Source: Pseudoneurospora amorphoporcata (Eukaryota > Ascomycota > Sordariomycetes > Sordariales > Sordariaceae). Taken from it: 64,000 nt of DNA. Under the pieces are notes generated by a model that worked only from the letters and a program-made list of their open reading frames with translations, did no database searches and was not told the DNA's origin. The stretch covers positions 124,001 to 188,000 of the forward strand of contig MU859076.1 in assembly GCA_033297205.1 (NCBI GenBank), read 5' to 3'. A program made the position numbers and the translations under genes. This document shows positions 55,204 to 64,000 of the stretch, piece by piece. Positions within the stretch are counted from its first letter, which is position 1. Every line of letters starts with the position of its first letter.

Positions 55204-56352
55204 ATGGCCACCGACGTCTTATCCAACAAGCCGCTCGCGGTACGGACGACATCGTCCACCTCCACCGACAGCGCTAGTAGTCAAGATGGCGCCTCGTTCG
55301 AGTGAGTTTGCTTTTGCTTTGCTTTACTTTGCTTGCATGCGTCATCTTCCGTCGCGCAAACCGCATACATATACTCACAAACAAACCCATAAAACAGCAT
55401 CGTCAAAACCTACCGCAACCTCCTCTCCTCCGACCCCGACATGACCATGCCCGTAGCCGCCATCGAATCGCTCATCGAGCTTCTGCGCGTCACCCCCTCG
55501 AGCACAGCCATGGAAACCGTCGAAGTCGTCAAGACGCAAAAGGCCCTTCTCCTCGACTCGACCCCCAACCCTCTCCCTTTGCTCGCCGGCGCCGATCTCT
55601 TCGAGCAGTACCTCCTCCGGTCGCTTAGAGGGCAGACCGTCGAGTCCTTCGACGAGACGAAGCGCCACCTGCTCAAGAACCGCCAGCTGTTCGCCGCCCG
55701 CGCCAAGGCCGCCCGTGACAACATTGCCGTTATCGGCAGCAAGTACATCTCGGACCGCAAGATCGTTTTGGCCGCCGGTGGTTCGAGGGTGGTGACCAAG
55801 ATCCTGGTGCACGCCGCTGCCACCAGGCCGGATACCCACTTCAAGGTCATTTACGTCATGGACGGCAGCCCGCACTGCGACGCCAGCGTTAGCGCTCTTC
55901 GGGAAGCTGGGCTCGAGGTCGAGACCATCTCCACCAGCAAGGTCGCTTACATCCTCAAGGACCAGAAGGACATCAACCTCGTGCTGGTCGGCTCCGAGGT
56001 GGTGATGCAAAACGGCGGCATCATCAGCCGCATGGGTACCTCTCAGCTCGCGCTCTTGACACGCTTCGCGGGCGGCTCGCAGAAGCGCTTCTTCGCCGCT
56101 GCCGAGTCACACAAGATTGTGCGCAAGACACCCCTCTGGCATCCCCAGGTTTTGAGGGTCGGCGTCAAGCAGAAGGATATCAGCAAGTTTGATAACGTCG
56201 GCGTTGACCCTGTGGGCCAGGAGGCTAGGGATTGGGTAGCGGACCGCGATGAGGTGGATTATACCGATCCCGAGCTGATTGATGGCATTGTGACGGAGCA
56301 GGGCGTCAAGCAGCCGAGTCAGATTTGGGAGTTGGTGGATTATGAGAAGTAG
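55204..56352 (+). CDS. gcn3: Translation initiation factor eIF2B subunit alpha (Gcn3)
   Basis: Exons 55204-55301 and 55398-56352 give 350 aa. The 96-nt intron (GA|GTGAGT...AAAACAG) joins GASFD to IVKTYRNLLSSDPDM. The C-terminal eIF2B alpha/beta/delta domain shows AAIESLIELLRVTPSSTAME, GADLFEQYLLRSL, FAARAKAARDNIAVIG, AAGGSRVVTKILVHAA, HFKVIYVMDGSP and LVGSEVVMQNGGIISRMGT. The subunit belongs to the decameric GDP-exchange factor for eIF2 and is needed for regulation by phosphorylated eIF2. The extra Ser/Thr-rich 35 N-terminal residues are a modest extension. The gene converges on egt-1. Confidence 0.93.
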
Positions 56353-57148
56353 AGGGAGGAACCGAGTAACTGAGTAACTGAGTCACTTGGCTGCTGGTGC
56401 AAAATGTTGTTGAAAGATTTTTGAAAAGGGCGATAAGGATGGGCATTGATGGATGGATGGATCTTCTTGTCTTTTTTTGTTTTATTTTTTCCAAGTTGTT
56501 GGTGTGGTAAGATATCTTGCAGCATTATTAGGCGTTTTTGCTAGGGAAAATGGGATGACGGAATACACGATCGATACCTTGCTTGATTCTGGGGTTTGTT
56601 TGAAGGCTATGTGTTCTCGGCCACTTCCAAGACCATGGCAGAAGATATGTGAATGGAAGATGGAAAACGGGAAAATGGCCTCTACTCAGGAAGTTGGTTG
56701 GTCTGTAAAGTGATTACTGTGCCATTCTTAATATGAATGACTGGAAAATTGTCACGACTTATGTGCTCTATACGATTCAGAACCTGAGGTGCTGAAATGA
56801 GTTGACATATCAAGTTCATAATCCTTCGAGACCATCTCAGGAATCACAGCAATTAAGAGGTGGTCGTATGTAAGACCACAGGGAGTAAATACTGTACGTA
56901 GAGATGGTCCTCATGCAAAAATTTCAAATGCATTGTATTTATTATTGATGCCCTTTGTCTCAACTTTTGCTGTGAGTGAGTATTTCAAAGAAATCTACCT
57001 TATGAATGAATGATACCCAAATATCTTGCTTGCTCCTCCAATTTCCTCGTTACTCGTCTAGACTATTCTAGAAGAAGCGCCTCGCGCCCTAGACTAGGCC
57101 TCCGTGTATCCAAATTCTTTCCCCCAACCTATTCCCACCTTTAGTTAT
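56353..57148. other. Convergent spacer eIF2B-alpha / egt-1
   Basis: AT-rich 3' flanks. No gene or RNA recognised. Confidence 0.5.
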
Positions 57149-60100
57149 TCACATATCCCTAACAACCCTCGCCCCAACCCAAGCATAAGGATAATTCCTC
57201 TGGTACCAGTTAACAAAGCTCTTCCGCCCGGCAATTCTGGGGTGCGTAGCCCAGCTCCCACCAAGCACAATATTATGCTTTTCGTCAAAGAAATCCGCCG
57301 TATACCCCGGATACAACTCTATAGGCTGGAACCCCTCCCACTTGCGGAGGACCGAAGATGTCCATTCCCATACGCCGCCCAGCTCGCCTTGTCCGAGGAG
57401 GGTGTCAGATTTGGAGGTGATGGGCATGGGGTGCCAGTTGTAGAAACCAACGTTGGCCTTGTCTAGGTCGACGAAGAGGTCTTCGGTTGTTGGGGCGGCG
57501 GGCTCAGACTCGGCCTCTTGTTGTGAGGTGGGAGCCTCGGAGGGGTTCTCGGAGGAGGGAGAGGATGGAGGAGTAATTTCCACGCCATTGTTGGTTAGAT
57601 GGCTGTCGTTGGGAGGAATTCGTGTTAGTCAGGTCAATGTTGTGAAAAGGCGAAAATAAGAAAAAAAAGGTGGGGAGGGTTGACATACGCATTAACGGCC
57701 GGAACGGTCCTTCCCAGTTGTCTCTCAGCTTCCTCCTTCTTCTTCTTCTTAAGAGCCTCAGCATAGGCGTAAATGCTCCGCGTCTCTTCAAAAGTGGGGA
57801 TACGGCCGCCCATATAAGCTGCACAACCGACAAGTTCGTCGTAAGAGGCAAAGACGGGCCAGTCGAGAGCGAGCTTGAGAGGTACGAGGCCGTAGACGGT
57901 GCGGACTGCGGTCTTCTCGAGGAAGGATGATGGGATCTTGGAAGTGCCGTTGCTGTGATCGTTGACGCCGTTTGTTCCGTTGGTAACGTTCTCATCAAGG
58001 CGAGCCCAAGAGGCGGGCAACTTGTCAATGTTTTTGCTGTACATGTATCGTGCATACTGTTTTTGTGTTAGCTTTGGACAATGGTAGTCTCCTGAGTTAA
58101 CTTGCCTCTTCGTTGGTAATCGGCCTTCCTTGCGCCTGGAAAGCGGCAACTTGGACGCGCCTTACGGGCTTCTCATTGTCCCTATTGACAGTTAGCCCGC
58201 TGTTCATCTCCTTCTGAACAGCGCAACTCACCAGCCATAGTGCGTATTAACATCAGTTCCATCCTCAGGATCATCCAAACCGATGGTGATCTCCTGGGCC
58301 GGAATCTCAAACCACTGACTGGGAACCCTCTCAGACTCTGCCTTCCTAGCGAGCTTCTCGAAGTCGGGGCGCGGAATATGGGTTGGGGGCAGCGTCTTGT
58401 CGCTCTGCAGCATCATGTACAACAGAGTCTCGATATGCATGAGCTCGTGCTCGAATCCAACCCAAATGGCCCGGCCTACATTCCGCGGGATATTCTCGAT
58501 GCCGCCTGCATAGAGACCGCGCAACCGGGACCGTACCGTCTCCTGATACGTCAGGATTTCTTCGACAGGCGGCCATTCGTCAGGAATCTCCGAGTGCGCA
58601 TGACACAGCTCCGGGTTGTCGACATCAGGATCGATGCCCCTCTCGAAGATCTTGTAAAAGTAAGCCGGCTCCGACGGAGCTTGCTTGGTGGTCTTTGTGA
58701 GTTGGATGTCGAGGAAGGTCGGGATATGGCCGAGGTAGAAGATGCAGGCGTTTCGGAGCTTGATGGGCTTCTCCAGAAGCTCTTCCTGGGGAAGCATCTG
58801 ACGTGTGACAATATCCCATGCCGCCCAAAGGGCTTCCCAGTCGTCCAGAGTTGGAAGTGCGGTGCGTGCGTATACCGAAGGGATGAGACTGAATGCCATC
58901 CTTGACTTGGCGAGCAAATGGAGTCCTGCAGCACGACGAATGGAGGTCAGCAAGGATCGATGGTACTGATGGCGCATATGTTCGATCCTCCCCGGCCCAT
59001 GCGCACGCTACCCAAACCCCGCAGCCCAACGCCAACCTACATATCGGTAAACATGTACCGTTGTAGGAGCTGTGCCCATCAGGAGACGAGGCGAGATCCG
59101 GTCATCATACGACTGGTCCGTAGGGTGTGGGGAAGGTGCGGTAACACCGGCCGGACGGCTCAAAGGGGTAGGTAGTAGTCCCTGAAGAAGCTGGAAACCC
59201 AAGCAAGGAATAGGTACGAAGCAACTCACCATATTCGTTGCCGTACGTCCATTCCGTAACTTGTTCCAATCCTGCCTTGCTCCAGAGCCTCTCTGACTCC
59301 TCTTTGGAGTACTTTACGCTTTGTTCGACCTGGATCCTGTCGTGTGACCTAATCAACTCGCCCATAACCATGGTGTCGCGAATGGGGGCGTAAAAGGCCT
59401 GGTGTCTCCCGCCCTCTTCGTCATACACGTATTCGCCAATGACCCTCCAATCGCCCTCGATAAAAGCCGTCTCTCCGAGGATTTCATTGGCGTTGCGGAG
59501 TCCATTCAAGATGAACCTAGAATTGTCAGTGTTGGTGTTGGTCAAAAGTGGGAGCCGCCATTAGCGACAGAGAAAGGGGTATGACATACTCATGAGTGGT
59601 ACCTTCCTTGTCTGTGTGGCTATTGTCAGCTTGATGTGGTCCTATTCCATGTCACATGAGTAGCACAAACCGTTATAAGCGTGGCTAGTATATGATTAGC
59701 GATGTTCATAATGACGTCCCCAAATGTTTTGCCCAATACGTACTATACCCTCGCCGGGTCATTGCAAGCATCAACTCCAATGAGCATCTTGTCATTGGGT
59801 CCAAGGACGTCTGAAAAGCCCTTGAGAAAAGCGGCGGCATCACTGCGGTTGAAGTTACCTAGAGACATGACTGTGTCAGCGTTTTCTTCAACCAGTCAGG
59901 TACGTATCCAGGCTTACCAATGCTTGATCCGAGGTGCAAAATGCATTTCTGTCTGCTGGTATTTTCTGTGGCCTTGAGCCAGTCACGGCCATCGTCGTAT
60001 GTTCCCAGAAGACCATGGCATTTGACATGCTTGTAGGACGGTACCTGAGCGAGAGTGCGTTCCAGCTCCTCCCGAGACAGGTCCAGGGCATAGTAGTCGA

Positions 60101-60622
60101 TTTCCTTGCCGGCGTTGTCTAAAGCTTGCAATAGAAGATTGACTTTGCGCAGGTTTCTTGGGAAGTGGTTAGCTTATCAAGTCATCAAACCTGAATTGCA
60201 AATTGGTAGATACTTACCCGCTTCCAAGCTCAATGACCATGGCACCCGATGGGATGAATTCGGACATCTCGGCGGCATGTTTGGTGAGGATTTCGATCTC
60301 ATCATTGGTAAGATAATACTCTTCAAGATAGGTGATCTGAGATGTGTTAACTCTTGACTCGCATTTCAGACTCTGAACTATGCAGACTTACACGCTCAAA
60401 CAACTGCAAGCCTCTCTCGTTATAGAGAAGCAATGTCGGAAGTTGTCTGGGGCCATTTTTCGGCCGGAACATGGAGGTGATCTCGGTCTTGAGGTTGATC
60501 TCCACAGCAACATGGCGGATGTCGATAATGTCGGCATTCGATGTCTGCTGCTGAAGCTTGGACAGGACATGTTTCCCGGTTGTTTTAAGCTGCCCAAGGG
60601 CAGTGGTTGGGTTACTGGCCAT
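57149..60622 (-). CDS. egt-1: Ergothioneine biosynthesis protein Egt1 (methyltransferase + sulfoxide synthase)
   Basis: Eleven minus-strand exons: 60622-60392, 60336-60218, 60156-59918, 59858-59744, 59684-59671 (14 nt), 59611-59590 (22 nt), 59516-59230, 58925-58232, 58181-58106, 58056-57689 and 57602-57149, giving 872 aa. The EgtD-like methyltransferase makes hercynine from histidine, with the SAM motif IELGSGN at 112-118. The EgtB-like DinB half has iron ligands in YLGHIPTF (H409) and HELMHIE (H502, H506). The FGE-sulfatase part shows MGGRIPTFEE, VWEWTSS and LGGSWATHPR. It couples cysteine to hercynine with O2. The intron after GRPITNEE uses a GC donor (GAG|GCAAGT...ACAG, 58057-58105). The 304-nt intron at 58926-59229 is far longer than the others. 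Confidence 0.95.
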
Positions 60623-63600
60623 GGTTTCGGCACTCGGCGTGCTGAATTGCTTATGATGGACGCAAGCTTTTGAGTTGAAAACAGAGAGAAGGAGGAAGTA
60701 AATAGTCGTCGAGATCGGATGGGAGCTATGCCTAGCTACGGGCTAAGCCAGGACAGTGGATAGCTTGGAGTTCAGGAACAAGAGGGGAAGTGTGCGAGAT
60801 CAGACGTTCCCGGCACGCAGATATAAATATATCTCCTAGCCTTACTCAGCCTGGGCAGTTGGATGCGATCGAGCCATGTGGATAGCAGGTATGTAGACGT
60901 GCATAGGTACAGCATGTGGACGTTAATACCTCTTTCGTCCACTGCCAATGTCGATGGAGGTCGGGTTTAAGTGGGAGGAAGTGGACTCATGACCCAGCTG
61001 GAGACAGAGAATCGGGATCCAGGACCCCGGACCACAAAATGCCAACACGACGGAGAATACCGGCCTATATGGGGCAAAGGCATGTACGTATGTACTTGTA
61101 CATGTCTTGACTGTGTAATGAGGAGGAAGAAGATTGGATACTAGGTTACATAACCCCTTGTGCCTCTACACTTGTAGAGCCCCAGAGCCAAGGCAAGGGA
61201 GGTTTAACTAGGACGCGAATGACTGGATGTGTTGAGTCCGGGGTGCAGCAGGTTCCCGTCAGAAACACATTTTGTGGCTTCCAGGTTGCAACATGACGCT
61301 GCCGTGTTTTGACTACCGCAGACAGGTGTCGATACCTTAGGTATAGAGGCAGAAACTCGCGGAAAGGTGATATCAGCCCTGATGGAGAGCCTGTTTGAAC
61401 CGGTCTGAACTCGGATCCACTTGGTTGAAACGAGAAGAGCCCGCTGGAAGGAGGTTCCAGTGAAGGGCCCAGAGGGCAGTGTCTCCGACTCTCCCAAGTG
61501 CGTGTTTTCTGTGCTGTCAGACAACAACGGACGGAGATTCGGGCATGGGTTCATAGCTAGGCTGGCAACCGAGGTACCTGAGCGAATGGGATTTGGCGAG
61601 GCAACAAGACAAATAGCAAAGGAAAAAAGCAGAGACCTTTCGATGAGGATGCGATTGTTTTGTCATGACCTCGGCAGCATTTGCGTGGGCGCACGTCGTT
61701 GCAGGAGGAGAGCAGATCGTAAAGAGTGTTAGTTAATGCAAGGAACAAATCACGAGGCGCTCAAAGGGATTGGCAGACAGCGCGTGGGCGGGCTCTGAGG
61801 TCAGGGCCCCACGTTCTGGGATGGCACACCGATTCTGGCAGGCACTAGCCGCCAGCCGGCGGGGTCTTAGTGTCCCTTTTAGTGCACGGCTGCATATGAT
61901 GCTTGTGCTGAGCTGTCAAGGTACCTCAGCTCTTCTGGGCAACAGGTTGACAACCGAGATTTCACCAGAACTTTCAAAGGCATGCCGCTGAACGTACGAG
62001 TTGTTCACCGTCCGACGACTTGGGACAGCATGACCAATGTTGGTGGAATTGCTGGCAACGGGGTCTCCCAAGATAAGAAGGATGGGGTATAAGTTCCGAG
62101 AAGAACGAAAGCTACAGGGTCAGCACTAACATGCTCAATGTGCTGAGAGGGGTTGAGACACCATCTGATACTTGCAGTATCACTGTACGGAAATCATAGG
62201 ATTTCCCACAAAGACAACCAATGTCATTGTAGAACGAATCCGTAAAAAGATTCACCCATTGGGCACTAGAAACAAACCGACAACAATGAATGCTGATCAT
62301 GTCCGAGAAAAGGATGCCCATTGAAGTCTCAACTACCTCCCCTCATGAGTTAGCTCCGTCACCCGCCCGCCGTAGCTTCCGTTCTCAGCTACTGGCGTTT
62401 CTTTTCCGTCACAGCAAGAGCAAAGCTGACATTTGCTTGTAGGAATTGTTCATCATCAATGACCATTCCATGTTGTTATTTTGCGTTCAGTCGTTGGTTG
62501 ACAAGACAATTGACACGGGGAAAAAAGTCTCCGTGGTCAAACTAACATCCCCTTGACCTTGTCATTATGACATAGAGGCAACAAAGTCCACCTCGGTAAG
62601 GTATCGATCGATATAATAAGGGAATGAGATGTTAGAGACCGAACCATCGAGATCTCAACTCTCCAAACATCAAAAGCACGGCGATTTTCACTAAGTTTCC
62701 AACTCGACGAGTTTCAGCATAATTAAACCCAGCAGAGCCGCCGCAGCCTCAACCTTCTGTTACACAAACTCGTGTCGATTGCCTGACTACCTCTGCAAAC
62801 ATGGTTGACACCGACGTCATGGCCTGCTCCTGGCATGCGCAAAAATGGGTCTCCAGCACTCCCGATTCAACCACCGACCTTCTTCGTTCCTGACCAGAAA
62901 ACTGCAAAAAAGCCAAGGACCCCGGAGGGGGGTCCTTCGCGGTGGATGTGTAGCATCCGGCCAAGCCGCGCTCAGCGATCCAAGCTGCCATCAAGCTGCC
63001 GTCGCCGAGACAAAGCGAAGGCATCCAAGTCCGACTTGGCTGTCAAATCGTCCTTCTCTTCTTCGACTTTGCCTATCTGGTGTCTTGGTTCTTGAGTAAG
63101 AGGAAGGACCCCCACGACAAGAAATAAGACGGGCTTCAAGCGCGGCAACTAGTTCTGGAATAGGCAGCTTGCAGACCATGTCAAGAGTAAGACAACTACC
63201 TAACTGCACAGCCAGTCTGATGGAATCATGTTCGCAGTTCTTCGGCCTTCCACCTCACCATGTTGCGGGGAAGCCTGTCATAAACCGCTACCTACAACAC
63301 CCGACTCAACCCCTGAAAAGCCTCTTGGGACGGTTTCCTTCATTCTCGTATCTACCGAGAAAGACTTCTGGGCTTCAGCTGACCACGGGTTTTGAAAACC
63401 TCATTACATAGCGACATCTTGGGCGTACAAAAGCCACCTGAAAACCTCCATATTTCCAATTGGGGCTGAGTCGGCAGGTCGGGCATCCCGGAAACACGTA
63501 TTCCGGAGGTGATTGCCCCACGCTATAATCGGTCATGGGTCCACAGTCCGTGTTCCGGTCCCGGGAATGACTCCACTTTGCTCCGCCTTGACGGGCGACA

Positions 63601-64000
63601 AAACCCCGACCTTTGCTCTCGGCGTAGGGGCCAAGCGGAGGCCGCTCCTCGCCGGCGACACTGCCCGCTACGAATGAGAGCTGCTTCCTCTCCCTAACAA
63701 CACCAACAATGGCACAAATCACGGTCGAACATTGAGACAAACCCGTTGATCTCCATCTTCACCAATTGAGACAGCAGGCTCATGATCTTCAAGGAGTGAC
63801 ACACAGTCATTTCTGTTCCCAACTCTCAACAACTCAACAACCCATCCATCCGTTGACACCAGTTCCTTAAAATATAAAACGGGTTGAATGCTACTGTGAC
63901 GACAGACTGTCAGCCACCCTCAATCAAACCATGACCCGGTCAGACTGGACTGTAAGCACTTTGCAGGGCTGAGTCATCCGTTGATCCATCACATGAAATC
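60623..64000. other. 3.4 kb with no supported gene
   Basis: The start includes the egt-1 promoter; its leader has no minus-strand ATG until 60876-60878. The rest has only short ORFs. The ATG at 62801 opens 30 codons of plausible but unrecognised sequence, and later frames are broken by stops. A perfect 9-bp inverted repeat lies at 62915-62937. Confidence 0.45.
62915..62937. repeat. Perfect 9-bp inverted repeat with 5-nt loop
   Basis: AAGGACCCC, loop GGAGG, then GGGGTCCTT. GC-rich hairpin potential; no T-tract follows, so terminator function is unlikely. Confidence 0.7.

Noticed and set aside
60623..64000. Search for CRISPR arrays, transposons, 5S rRNA or tRNA genes in the empty right end
   Set aside because: No spaced repeats, terminal inverted repeats, 5S-like block or complete tRNA cloverleaf seen.

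Overview
The window is genomic DNA of a filamentous ascomycete, most likely Neurospora or Sordaria. The evidence is short (49-122 nt) GT-AG introns with CTAAC-like branch sites, GC-rich third codon positions, and a divergent pair of myosin-motor chitin synthases (chs-5 and chs-7) close to egt-1. From memory, the N. crassa locus tags for egt-1, chs-7 and chs-5 are close in number (NCU04343, NCU04350, NCU04352), so this is probably a syntenic block. The species call is inference.

Layout. 1-11.3 kb: 5' part of a Pol I factor RRN5-like gene (-), the mitochondrial helicase IRC3 (+), an unrecognised coiled-coil protein (+) and type II PI 4-kinase LSB6 (+). 12.3-17.1 kb: three tandem 2EXR-domain paralogs (-). 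The middle one is a pseudogene, and the spacer carries what looks like a duplicated 3' tip of the next gene. 17.5-21.5 kb: a large intronless gene (-) joining a 2H phosphoesterase, an EEP nuclease/phosphatase, a poly(A)-polymerase-like nucleotidyltransferase and an MJ1316 domain, a likely RNA end-repair enzyme. 22.8-39.4 kb: class V chs-5 (-) and class VII chs-7 (+), head to head across 5.2 kb. 40-47.5 kb: mitochondrial PDH-kinase-like PKP2 (-), proteinase inhibitor PBI2 (-) and ribosome biogenesis GTPase BMS1 (+). 48-56.4 kb: a PflX-like radical SAM protein (+), an unrecognised low-complexity protein with an apparent frameshift (+), endocytic NECAP (-) and eIF2B-alpha (+). 57-60.6 kb: ergothioneine synthase EGT1 (-, 11 exons). 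60.6-64 kb: no gene I can support.

Most genes are housekeeping and are not organised as a cluster. The functional pair is chs-5/chs-7, whose products are known in other moulds to act in polarised wall synthesis. I rebuilt exon structures by hand from splice consensus and protein-family continuity; every multi-exon model given closes in frame. The least expected items are the four-domain RNA end-processing protein, the decayed 2EXR array, the AUG-free leaders flanking the chs promoter, and the unusual introns of egt-1.
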